NCBI RefSeq assembly: GCF_913061305.1
Contig: NZ_CAJXST010000003.1
Location: forward strand, 124,001-188,000
Direction of reading: 5' to 3'
Source of the DNA: an uncultured Porticoccus sp.
GTDB taxonomy: Bacteria > Pseudomonadota > Gammaproteobacteria > Pseudomonadales > Porticoccaceae
Length of the DNA: 64,000 nt
Below the pieces are notes generated by a model. The model was not told the origin of the DNA. It saw nothing but the letters and a program-made list of their open reading frames with translations, and searched no databases. Shown here one piece after another: positions 42,274-51,044 of this stretch. A program made the translations under genes and the position numbers. The first letter of the stretch is position 1, and each line of letters opens with the position of its first letter.

Positions 42274-43305
42274 TCAGGACAGCGAATGCAGGCCGACCGC
42301 CCGGTTAAGTCTGGCCATAAATGGGATACTCACCGCCCTCGCCTTCTCTGCCCCTTCACTGAGCAGTTTTTCGATGTGAGAAGGGTTTTCGAGTAATTCG
42401 TTATAGCGCTTCCGTGGTTCCCGCAGTTCCGCTTCGATCAACTCAAACAGTTGTTTTTTGGCTTCGCCCCAGGCGATACCGTTTTCAAATTCACGCCGCA
42501 TTGCGGCGGTTTGCTCTTTGCTGGCGAATGCCCGCCATATCTGAAACACAGTGGAGGTGTCCGGGTCTTTGGGTTCGCTGGGTTCCAACAGGTTGGTCTT
42601 GATTTTGTTGATGTGCTTCCTGAGTTGTTTTTCAGGCAGAAACAGGGGAATGGTATTGCCGTAGCTTTTACTCATTTTCCGACCATCCAGCCCTTGTAAT
42701 ACGGCCACATGGTCATCGACCACGGCTTCCGGCAAGGTGAAGTGCTCGCCATATACATGGTTAAAACGCTGTGCGATATCCCGGGCCATCTCGATATGCT
42801 GAATCTGGTCCCGGCCCACCGGTACTCTGGTGGCGTTGAATATCAGAATGTCGGCAGCCATAAGTACCGGATAGGAAAAAAGGCCCATGGTAATACCGTA
42901 ATCCTGGTCCTCTCCAGCATCCTGATTCTTTTGAACAGAATCCTTGTAGGCATGGGCTCGGTTCATCAGTCCTTTCGCGGCAACGCAGCTCAGAAACCAC
43001 ATCAGCTGAGTGATTTCGGGAACGTCTGACTGTCGATAAAATACAACATTGTCGGTATTGAGCCCCAGCGCCAACCATGTGGCAGCAATTTCTCTGCTCG
43101 ATTGGTGAACCATGGCGGGATCCTGACATTTAATCAAGGCGTGATAATCTGCGAGAAAATAGTAGGCATTGATGTCAGGTTTCTGGCTGGCCTCAATGGC
43201 TGGCCGAATCGCGCCCACGTAGTTGCCCAGGTGCGGCGTTCCTGTGGTGGTAATGCCCGTTAAAATAGTATTGGTTTCAACGGTTGAGGCTGGATGCTGA
43301 CTCAT
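42274..43305 (-). CDS. trpS: Tryptophanyl-tRNA synthetase
   Basis: 343 residues from the ATG at 43305 (MSQHPASTVETN). A class I synthetase: the HIGH-type motif is TPHLGNYVGA near 25 and KMSKS is in GRKMSKSYGN near 215. DYHALIK and GDxxQHIE-like GRDQIQHIEMARDIA segments bind Trp and ATP. The open frame extends 14 codons upstream without match. It is 73 bp downstream of apeB and may be transcribed with it. No trp leader peptide or T-box is seen. Confidence 0.94.
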   Translation of the reverse strand: MSQHPASTVETNTILTGITTTGTPHLGNYVGAIRPAIEASQKPDINAYYFLADYHALIKCQDPAMVHQSSREIAATWLALGLNTDNVVFYRQSDVPEITQLMWFLSCVAAKGLMNRAHAYKDSVQKNQDAGEDQDYGITMGLFSYPVLMAADILIFNATRVPVGRDQIQHIEMARDIAQRFNHVYGEHFTLPEAVVDDHVAVLQGLDGRKMSKSYGNTIPLFLPEKQLRKHINKIKTNLLEPSEPKDPDTSTVFQIWRAFASKEQTAAMRREFENGIAWGEAKKQLFELIEAELREPRKRYNELLENPSHIEKLLSEGAEKARAVSIPFMARLNRAVGLHSLS

Positions 43306-43378
43306 GATTAGATTCTTTGGTCCGGTCCTGATTGTGGTCCACATCATACGGATTTCAGGGTTTGAATAAAGCCTGTAT

Positions 43379-44692
43379 TCAGGTCTCCTGAATCGTCAGT
43401 ATTGATTGATGGTTATAGAACCCCCGTAGCGCCCGGTATAAATTGAATGCGTCATCCGCACCAGCCATTTCTCGGATAGAGTGCATCGCAAACGTGGGTA
43501 CACCGACATCCAGTGTTTGAACGCCAATCATCGCAGCAGTGATCGGCCCGATGGTGCTCCCGCAACTCAAATCAGTGCGGTTAACAAATGTCTGTACTGC
43601 CACGCCCTGCTTTTCACAGAGGTGACGAAACATCGCGGCGCTAATGCTATTGGTGGCATAACGCTGGTTGGCATTTATCTTGATGACCGGCCCTTCGTTT
43701 AGGCGTGGTCCATGATTACTGTCGTGACGATCCGCGAAGTTTGGGTGAATGCCGTGGGCATTGTCTGCCGATACCAGTAATGACTGGCGCATTACTCGGG
43801 TAAGCAACCCCGGATCCGGGTAAAGACGTTGCAACACCGATTGCAGCATCGGGCCGTTTGCACCGCAGGCGGAGGTGCTGCCGACCTCTTCGTGGTCATT
43901 ACAAACCAGCATGCAGGAAACCTGATCGCCAGCTTCCAGAAGCGCCTGAACACCGGTAAAACAACTCAACAGGTTATCCAGCCTGGCACCGGAGATAAAC
44001 TCACTCTGCATACCGGTCAGGGCCGGCTTCTGACAATCATAGAGATACAGTTCGTGATCGAGAATTCTGGCTTTTTCCGGTAAATCACCCGATGAGGAGA
44101 GTTCTTTTGCCAGGAATTCGAAGAAATCTGTCACCGATTTATCCGGATCCCTGAATAACAGGGGTGGAATATCCGTTTGTGGATTCACCTTGCGTTCATT
44201 GTTCGCATCCCGGTCCAGATGTATAGCGAGGCTAGGGATGACTGCCACAGGTCTTTTCAGGTCGATCAGTGTCTGGTCTAACGAGCCCTCTCCGCTATCG
44301 AACACCAGGCGCCCGGCTATACTGAGATCACGGTCAAACCAGGGATTCAGAAGTGCGCCACCGTAAACTTCGACACCCAATTGAAAATAGCCTTGACGGT
44401 TCAGCTCCGGTTTTGGTTTCACTTTAAGGCAGGGACTGTCCGTGTGGGCGCCCACCAGACGTATCCCTGACTCCAGGGCGGACTGGTGCCCTGCGATAAA
44501 GGCGATAAGAGACGAGCCGTTGCGAACGGTGTAGTAGCGGCCACCCGGTTGTATATCCCAATCAGTTTCTTCAGGGAGCCGGGTAAATCCGCCGGCTTCC
44601 AGTATTTCGCGCATATTTTTGACGGCGTGAAACGGCGTCGGAGATTGATAAATAAAATCCAGCAACTGCTGGTTATAAGGTTGCTTGTTCAT
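43379..44692 (-). CDS. apeB: M18 family aminopeptidase ApeB
   Basis: 437 residues. A zinc aminopeptidase that prefers N-terminal aspartate. Zinc ligands lie in VGAHTDSPCLKVKPK near 82-95, CNDHEEVGSTSACGA near 260, and the C-terminal region with RTDLSCGSTIGPI and a His in FAMHSIREM. Length and start (MNKQPYNQQLLDFIYQSPTPFHAV) match the family. Located 6 bp after the dehydrogenase gene, so probably in the same transcript as tsaB-uppP. Confidence 0.94.
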   Translation of the reverse strand: MNKQPYNQQLLDFIYQSPTPFHAVKNMREILEAGGFTRLPEETDWDIQPGGRYYTVRNGSSLIAFIAGHQSALESGIRLVGAHTDSPCLKVKPKPELNRQGYFQLGVEVYGGALLNPWFDRDLSIAGRLVFDSGEGSLDQTLIDLKRPVAVIPSLAIHLDRDANNERKVNPQTDIPPLLFRDPDKSVTDFFEFLAKELSSSGDLPEKARILDHELYLYDCQKPALTGMQSEFISGARLDNLLSCFTGVQALLEAGDQVSCMLVCNDHEEVGSTSACGANGPMLQSVLQRLYPDPGLLTRVMRQSLLVSADNAHGIHPNFADRHDSNHGPRLNEGPVIKINANQRYATNSISAAMFRHLCEKQGVAVQTFVNRTDLSCGSTIGPITAAMIGVQTLDVGVPTFAMHSIREMAGADDAFNLYRALRGFYNHQSILTIQET

Positions 44693-44698
44693 AATCGA

Positions 44699-45586
44699 CT
44701 AACGACTAACCTCATTTTCTGCGTTTTCAAGCCTGGCCAACAGGCTCGATGTGTCCCACTGCCCGCCACCCATTAACTGGACTTCCCGGTAAAATTTACT
44801 GATCAGTTTTGTGGCGGGAAGGTTGCTACCATTGCGCTGAGCTTCTTCCAGCACAATCGCCAGATCCTTACACATCCAGTCCACTGCAAAACCGTGATTG
44901 TACTCACCCGCCAACATGGTTTGATAGCGGTTTTCCATTTGCCAGGATTGTGCCGCTCCCCTGGAGATGACCTCAATGACCTGGTTGGGATCAAGCCCTG
45001 CCTGACGGGCAAAAAACAGCCCCTCGGCAAGTGATTCAATGACACCCGCCACACAGATCTGGTTCGCCATTTTACAAAGTTGTCCGGACCCGACGGGGCC
45101 CAACAGGGATACCTTGCTGGCATAATGACTGATAATGGGTGTTACCTGCTGAAAATCTGCTTCCTCCCCACCCACCATGACTGTCAGAGAGCCGCGCTCA
45201 GCCCCCTGCTGTCCACCGGACACCGGGGCATCCAGATAAGCCATTTTGTGCCTGCTGGCCTCTTTGGCGAGCTCTCGGCTGACTTTGGCTGATACGGTGG
45301 TGTGATCAACAAAAAGTGTCCCCTGAGAAGCCCCGTTAAAACCACCCAAGTCACCCAGCAGAACCTCCTGCAAAGATTCGTCATTACCTACGCAGGTAAA
45401 GACAATATCGGCTTTTTCTACAGCCGCTGCTGGTGTTGGTGCCGAAAAACCGACGTACCCCTCCAGCCATCGAGCTACTTTTTGTTGTGTGCGGTTATAA
45501 ACACAAACTGAAAAGCCAGCCCTGCTTAAGTGGCCCGCCATCGGGAATCCCATGGTGCCGAGACCAATGAAAGCAATATTTTTCAT
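44699..45586 (-). CDS. 3-hydroxyisobutyrate dehydrogenase-family oxidoreductase
   Basis: 295 residues from the ATG at 45586, with GGAGG eight bases upstream. The NAD(P)-binding loop IAFIGLGTMGFPMAGHL opens the protein, and the substrate signature DAPVSGGQQGAERGSLTVMVGG is near 120. The catalytic Lys is in GQLCKMANQI near 172. The family includes 3-hydroxyisobutyrate, tartronate-semialdehyde and glyoxylate/succinic-semialdehyde reductases. The neighbours (uppP, apeB) do not indicate a substrate. Family firm, exact enzyme open. Confidence 0.85.
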   Translation of the reverse strand: MKNIAFIGLGTMGFPMAGHLSRAGFSVCVYNRTQQKVARWLEGYVGFSAPTPAAAVEKADIVFTCVGNDESLQEVLLGDLGGFNGASQGTLFVDHTTVSAKVSRELAKEASRHKMAYLDAPVSGGQQGAERGSLTVMVGGEEADFQQVTPIISHYASKVSLLGPVGSGQLCKMANQICVAGVIESLAEGLFFARQAGLDPNQVIEVISRGAAQSWQMENRYQTMLAGEYNHGFAVDWMCKDLAIVLEEAQRNGSNLPATKLISKFYREVQLMGGGQWDTSSLLARLENAENEVSR

Positions 45587-45608
45587 AAGCGATGCCTCCG
45601 GTACGAGC

Positions 45609-46409
45609 TTAGCTGTTAACAAGAATGGCAATCAGCATGGCACCCAATAACAGTCGGTAGATGACAAAAGGCATCATCCCAATCCGGGTGATCCAGATAA
45701 GAAATACACGGATACAGAGGTAGGCTGCGATACATGAGAGCACTGTGCCAAGCACAATATCACTCCATGGAACCTGTGGTAGTTGTATCAGTTGGGCACA
45801 CTTATAACCACCACTGAGAATAATGACGGGAATCGCCATCAGGAAAGAAAAACGGGCGGCCGATTCCCGCGTAAAACCCAGAGCCAGCGCTGCCGTCATG
45901 GTAATCCCTGATCTCGATGTGCCGGGAATCAGGGCCAGTGCCTGCGCCAACCCGATGAAAAGTGCTGAGCGCCAGGTGATTTGATGAAGCGTTTTTACGC
46001 GGCGTCCCCAGAAATCAGACATTCCCAGGAGCAAACCAAACAGGATGGTTGTCGCAGCAATCACTGCGATTGAGCGCAGCTGGCTTTCAATAAAATCACC
46101 CAGTAGCAGTCCCGCCAGACCAGCGGGAATGGTTGCGAGAATAAGTAGCCAGCCCAGTCGGCTCTCAGGCGTGGCTTTGCCGCCAGTCACGCTCTGGCAC
46201 CAGTGCACGACCACCTGCTGAACGTCATGGCGAAAGTACCAGAGTACTGCGATCAGGGAGCCAACATGGACGGCGACATCAAATGCCAACCCCTGGTCTG
46301 TCCAGCCCAGTATGGCTGAGGGCAAAATAAGATGAGCTGAGCTTGAAATGGGCAAAAATTCGGTCAGCCCCTGAATAATAGCCAGAAAAAAAATCTGCAA
46401 ATTATCCAC
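45609..46409 (-). CDS. uppP: Undecaprenyl-diphosphatase UppP (BacA)
   Basis: 266 residues with about eight membrane helices. It recycles undecaprenyl pyrophosphate to the monophosphate used in cell-wall synthesis, and its overproduction gives bacitracin resistance. The two signature motifs are LTEFLPISSSAHLIL (about 15-29) and PGTSRSGIT near 163. It starts 4 bp after tsaB and is followed by the dehydrogenase gene after 22 bp. Confidence 0.95.
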   Translation of the reverse strand: MDNLQIFFLAIIQGLTEFLPISSSAHLILPSAILGWTDQGLAFDVAVHVGSLIAVLWYFRHDVQQVVVHWCQSVTGGKATPESRLGWLLILATIPAGLAGLLLGDFIESQLRSIAVIAATTILFGLLLGMSDFWGRRVKTLHQITWRSALFIGLAQALALIPGTSRSGITMTAALALGFTRESAARFSFLMAIPVIILSGGYKCAQLIQLPQVPWSDIVLGTVLSCIAAYLCIRVFLIWITRIGMMPFVIYRLLLGAMLIAILVNS

Positions 46410-46413
46410 GTTT

Positions 46414-47133
46414 CTAGATTCCTGTTCCGCTTATAGGATTATTTTCACGTAGTCGTTTTCGTTTTTGCCAGGAAACCTTATCTCTGAGATAGAGCGGCTG
46501 CACTTCATCTATAGCCATTAGAGCACCGTTCTCAATTTTCGGCATGGCAATAGTCAGCACATCCCGAGCATCGGGCAATAGCGCCGATGCCGCTATGGTG
46601 GGATCGAAATCGATGCGTTCGGCGTAGTGCCAGCCGTCACCCATCACTGCCAGAGGCAATTCACTGTAAGGAAGTATTATTGTTTCAGGAGAGGAAAGGC
46701 TATCCGGCGTCAGGCGAGTTAACTTGGCGCCATTCCATTCAAATGCCGACCAGTAAACCTCATCCATTCGGGCATCAAACATCGGCAAAAGCCGATAATT
46801 ATCCTCTATAAATAGCTTTCTACGGGCAGTATGAGCCAGGGTTTCCAGGCTGGACACAGGCAATACAGGAAGGTCACCACCAAGGGCCAGACCCTGTATG
46901 ACACTGAAGCCAATCCGAATGCCCGTGAATGAGCCGGGCCCGCAGGTAAATGCGAGCGCATCGAGCTCAGTTAACTTTACTCCCGCCTCTGACAGAAGGT
47001 CATTTACCATGGGTAACAACAAGCGGGTGTGTTCACGGCTCGCAAGCTGAAAACGACCGCATACACTATCCCCTAGCGACAGCGCTACAGAACATGCCTG
47101 AGTCGTCGTATCAATGGCCAAGACCTTTTTCAC
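46414..47133 (-). CDS. tsaB: TsaB, tRNA threonylcarbamoyladenosine synthesis
   Basis: 239 residues from a GTG at 47133 (MKKVLAIDTTTQACSVAL). TsaB pairs with TsaD in making t6A37 of ANN-decoding tRNAs. The ASKHA-type fold shows IDTTTQACSVAL, HTRLLLPMVNDLL and the conserved AFTCGPGSFTGIRIG near 67. The likely SD, AAGGGGG, is about 10 bases before the GTG and lies inside a hairpin at 47141-47165. A TTG three codons upstream is an alternative start but is too close to that SD. Confidence 0.93.
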   Translation of the reverse strand: MKKVLAIDTTTQACSVALSLGDSVCGRFQLASREHTRLLLPMVNDLLSEAGVKLTELDALAFTCGPGSFTGIRIGFSVIQGLALGGDLPVLPVSSLETLAHTARRKLFIEDNYRLLPMFDARMDEVYWSAFEWNGAKLTRLTPDSLSSPETIILPYSELPLAVMGDGWHYAERIDFDPTIAASALLPDARDVLTIAMPKIENGALMAIDEVQPLYLRDKVSWQKRKRLRENNPISGTGI

Positions 47134-47140
47134 AGCAAAC

Positions 47141-47165
47141 AATCCCCCTTTAAAGCGGGGGGATT
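47141..47165 (-). promoter_or_regulatory. Hairpin covering the tsaB ribosome binding site
   Basis: On the minus strand AATCCCCC and GGGGGATT form an 8-bp stem around a loop containing CTTTAAA. The right arm is the only good SD for tsaB. No T-run follows, so translation control is more likely than termination, though it also lies 66 bp past the preceding histone-like gene. Confidence 0.5.
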
Positions 47166-47230
47166 GTAACCTGTTTGGTTTGAAGAGCGGAGTTTGATTG
47201 GGGGCGGGTTAGACCGTCAGGGATGAGTAA

Positions 47231-48235
47231 CTAATCCGCCGATGTGTCCGGTTTGTTAGTTGCCGGTGAGCTGGTGGGCACAGCCGTACTTTTCTTTGCC
47301 GTAGATGCCGCCCGTGTAGTTGGTTTTTTTGCCGATGCCGAGGTTTTTGAACGCCGGGATTGGGCAACAGTGGGCCCTTTCGCAGCGGGCTTTCTGCCGG
47401 GAGTTTTTGCCTTGTTTGCGGCATTGGCTGCGGGCTGTTTAGTTGGGGTTTTAGCCCTGGATGGCTTTTTTGCTGCGGTTGCCGTTGCAGGGGGGCGACC
47501 GGGACCTCGCCTGGATTTTGTTGGGCTGGCTTTTGCAGTACGAGCGGTTGACTTTACTGCCGGTGTCTTTGTGGCAGCCGAGCTCTTTGGTGGGCGACCG
47601 GGGCCGCGTGTAGAAACCGTTTTTGTGACATTCTGCTTGCGAGAATTGATTTTTTGTTCGGCATTTTTGATGGCATCGGTAGCCTGCTTGTGTAGCCGCT
47701 TTTCAATGGCTTTGACTCTGGCCAGTGCATTCTTTTCAACTCTCCTGACTTGCCTGGCAATAGCACTGGTACGTTTTTTAAGCCAGGATTGTTTATAGCG
47801 TGCCACTGCCTTGTCCAGATCGTTGGCCGTTTTCTGTTCGAGTTTTTTCTCTGCCGCGAGAACACGGGCTCTGGCTTTCTCTTCTGCCGCTGCGACTTGA
47901 GACAGAATTTTTGCCGCCCTGAGCTCAGCTTTCACTAGTGTGTTTTTTGATACCAGGTTGTTCAGTTTACTGACATGTGTTCTGACCTCCTGGGCGCGTT
48001 TTTTGAGTAACGCCTGAGAGGCTTTAGTCGCATTTCCAGTGGCCCTGCTTTTCGCAGCGATTAACTTTTGTTTGGCGTCCGCAACTTTTTTCTTTTGTAC
48101 ATTCACTTCCCTCTCGATCCGTTCCAGGGCAACAGCTGTTTTATTGACTGCAGGAGGGGTGGTTTTCCTGGTGGATACAGGTACAGTTTTTTTTTCGGGC
48201 GATTTGGCTGTACGCTTTTGGGGAGCTCTGGCCAT
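47231..48235 (-). CDS. AlgP-like histone H1-like protein with AT-hooks
   Basis: 334 residues, very basic, rich in Lys, Ala, Thr and Pro, SD AAGGAG. Residues about 40-200 form a long, probably coiled-coil helix (VALERIEREVNVQKKKVADA and following). The C-terminal 130 residues are low complexity like eukaryotic H1 tails and Pseudomonas AlgP. They contain AT-hook cores: RGPGRPPK near 210, RGPGRPPA near 243 and the weaker PGRKPAAKGP near 285. Binding to AT-rich DNA is likely by family. The gene lies between hemH and tsaB. A run of nine A in the coding strand falls at codons 14-16. Confidence 0.8.
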   Translation of the reverse strand: MARAPQKRTAKSPEKKTVPVSTRKTTPPAVNKTAVALERIEREVNVQKKKVADAKQKLIAAKSRATGNATKASQALLKKRAQEVRTHVSKLNNLVSKNTLVKAELRAAKILSQVAAAEEKARARVLAAEKKLEQKTANDLDKAVARYKQSWLKKRTSAIARQVRRVEKNALARVKAIEKRLHKQATDAIKNAEQKINSRKQNVTKTVSTRGPGRPPKSSAATKTPAVKSTARTAKASPTKSRRGPGRPPATATAAKKPSRAKTPTKQPAANAANKAKTPGRKPAAKGPTVAQSRRSKTSASAKKPTTRAASTAKKSTAVPTSSPATNKPDTSAD

Positions 48236-48378
48236 TGTGTTTCTCCTTGAAATTGGAAGAGATACGTTTTACTGGGAACACAGAAGATGGTTAAAGTTTA
48301 TTCAAAATATAGAATATTTCCACTTTAAAACAGAGAAATTATTATTTTCATTATAAAGTCAGACATTAATTGTGAAAT

Positions 48379-49365
48379 TTATTGGTTCAATACCAGTTTT
48401 TTCGCAGTGATTTCGGCGAGCGCATTGATAAATAATGGCGCATTATTGACGCAGGGAATGTAATGATATTTCTCCCCCCCCTGTTCAATAAATAGTTCAC
48501 GGTAGCCCATATTCAGTTCTTCAAGGGTTTCGAGACAATCTGCAGTAAATGCAGGACTGACAATGTCCACTGACCTGATGCCCTCCTCAAGCCATTGCTT
48601 AAGCTTGTCGTCGGTATAGGGCTGAAGCCATTTTTTTGGACCAAACCTGGACTGAAAACTCATCGACCATTCAGAAGATGCAAGCTCAAGAGCACTGGCA
48701 ATGGCATGAGCGGTTGCCCGACAATGTTCGCTGTAGGGATCACCTTTATCGACATAATCCTGAGGGATTCCATGAAAAGACATCAAAAGTTTTTCATTGC
48801 GTCCATGCTCCGCCCAATGGGCTTTAATCGATTCGGCGATTGACTGGATATAGCCAATATCATCGTGAAAGGACTTTATGACGGTCATGTCAGGAACATT
48901 GCGGCTTTGCTGGATGATCTGTGCCACCTGGTCGTAGATCGCCCCCGTGGTCGATCCCGAGTATTGGGGATACATGGGGATGATTAAAAATTTCTCGATA
49001 CCTTTTTCTTCAAGACGCTGGATGGTTTCATCCAGCGCCGGTTCTCCATAAGTCATGGCCTCCGCAACGACAGGTGCTTCTTCGCCGTAGCGGTCCGTCA
49101 AGACCTCCTGCAAGTCGGCAACCTGGCGGCCGCTGATAACGCGCAAGGGTGAGCCCTCTTCCCACCATATCTCGTGATAAGCATGGGCAACTCTTTTGGC
49201 ACGCAAGGGGATAATTACCAGCCTCAGTAGAAACCACCAGAGCAACCTGGGAACTTCAACCACTCGAGGGTCAGATAGAAAAGCCCTGAGAAAACGAGCT
49301 ATTGAAGCCGGTGTCGGTTCTTTAGGGGTACCCAGGTTAACCAGAATGACAGACGTTTTATTCAT
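48379..49365 (-). CDS. hemH: Ferrochelatase
   Basis: 328 residues from the ATG at 49365 (MNKTSVILVNLGTP), GGAG four bases before; the open frame continues upstream through the adk terminator without match. It inserts Fe(II) into protoporphyrin IX. The metal-binding His is in LLMSFHGIPQDYVDKGDPY near 190 and the conserved Glu in SPAFTADCLETLEEL near 265. The N-terminal SDPRVVEVP and MYPQYSGSTTGA segments are typical. Downstream of adk but separated by a terminator. Confidence 0.96.
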   Translation of the reverse strand: MNKTSVILVNLGTPKEPTPASIARFLRAFLSDPRVVEVPRLLWWFLLRLVIIPLRAKRVAHAYHEIWWEEGSPLRVISGRQVADLQEVLTDRYGEEAPVVAEAMTYGEPALDETIQRLEEKGIEKFLIIPMYPQYSGSTTGAIYDQVAQIIQQSRNVPDMTVIKSFHDDIGYIQSIAESIKAHWAEHGRNEKLLMSFHGIPQDYVDKGDPYSEHCRATAHAIASALELASSEWSMSFQSRFGPKKWLQPYTDDKLKQWLEEGIRSVDIVSPAFTADCLETLEELNMGYRELFIEQGGEKYHYIPCVNNAPLFINALAEITAKKLVLNQ

Positions 49366-49387
49366 CGGACTCCAGGCTTTTGATTGG

Positions 49388-49415
49388 CAAAAAAATGGGC
49401 TCATGAAGAGCCCAT
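49388..49415 (-). terminator. Terminator of adk
   Basis: AATGGGCTC and GAGCCCATT form a 9-bp stem around five bases. On the minus strand a run of seven T follows. It starts 20 bp past the adk stop and lies just before hemH. Confidence 0.9.
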
Positions 49416-49434
49416 TCTGCATCAGTTGCCGGCC

Positions 49435-50136
<702 letters not shown>

Positions 50137-50207
50137 TTACCCAAACTCGCAATTGAGGGCGCAAACATTACACAGAAACGACCATAACCACAAGTTAGAC
50201 GGCGCTT

Positions 50208-51041
50208 TTACGGGTGTTTGGACACAGCTGAAAACTTGGCCTCTGCCCACAAATCGTCGAGTTGTTCCACGGGCGTATCGACCATCTTTTTACCCTGATG
50301 ATGCAAGCTTTCCTCGATGTGATTGATCCGCTGCTCAAATTTCAACGATGATCTCCGCAGGGCGGTTTCAGCATCAACTTTCAAGTGACGGCAGAGGTTC
50401 ACTACTGTAAACAACACATCGCCAAGCTCTTCTTCAATGGCGTCCACTTCTTCCCCTGCGATTGCCTCATTGAGCTCACGGGTCTCTTCATTGATTTTTT
50501 CCAGAACGCCCTGCACATCCGGCCAGTCAAAACCGTGGCGGGCAGCTCTCTTTTGCAATTTGGTCGCACGGGTCAAGGCAGGTAAACCCAGGGGAATATC
50601 GTCAAGGATTGAGGCCTGGCCCTTTTCTTTTCTCTCGCCTTGCTTGATGGACTCCCAGTTATCTTTGATGGCTTGCTCATTGAGCGCTGCTCGTCCCGAT
50701 TGGCGCTCACTGGTCAGTGTACCTTCAGGGAAAACATGGGGATGACGGGAGATGAGCTTTTTTACCAAGAGTGAAACGACTTCCTCAAAATCGAACAGGT
50801 TTCGTTCTTTCCCCAACTGGGAGTAGAAAATGACTTGGAACAGTAAATCACCTGATTCCTCTTTGAGCTGGCCGTAATCCTCATGCTCTATGGCATCAAT
50901 GACCTCGTAGGCTTCTTCCAGTGTACAGGGAGCGAGTGATTTAAAGGTCTGTTTCAGATCCCAGGGACAGCCGGTTCCCGGCTTGCGAAGTCGCTCCATC
51001 AGATAGCATAAATTGTCGATGGTATAGGTGGCATCTGCCAT
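50208..51041 (-). CDS. mazG: Nucleoside triphosphate pyrophosphohydrolase MazG
   Basis: 277 residues with two MazG domains (about 10-115 and 165-260). Metal-binding acidic motifs are EEAYEVIDAIE and EESGDLLFQV in the first and a matching NEETRELNEAI with EEELGDVLFTVVN in the second. The CPWDLKQTFKSL segment is characteristic. MazG hydrolyses NTPs and dNTPs and lowers ppGpp in E. coli. It starts 3 bp after relA, the conserved relA-mazG pairing. Confidence 0.96.
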   Translation of the reverse strand: MADATYTIDNLCYLMERLRKPGTGCPWDLKQTFKSLAPCTLEEAYEVIDAIEHEDYGQLKEESGDLLFQVIFYSQLGKERNLFDFEEVVSLLVKKLISRHPHVFPEGTLTSERQSGRAALNEQAIKDNWESIKQGERKEKGQASILDDIPLGLPALTRATKLQKRAARHGFDWPDVQGVLEKINEETRELNEAIAGEEVDAIEEELGDVLFTVVNLCRHLKVDAETALRRSSLKFEQRINHIEESLHHQGKKMVDTPVEQLDDLWAEAKFSAVSKHP

Positions 51042-51044
51042 AGA

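Noticed and set aside
42252-42276. G-rich and C-rich stretches between bioA and trpS as a terminator
   Set aside because: Only five base pairs, a long loop and no T-run.
47244-47798. Plus-strand open frame of 184 codons, hydrophobic and Gly/Ala/Val-rich
   Set aside because: It is antisense to the low-complexity tail of the histone-like gene; Lys/Ala/Pro/Thr codons read backwards give Phe/Ala/Gly/Leu. No ribosome binding site.
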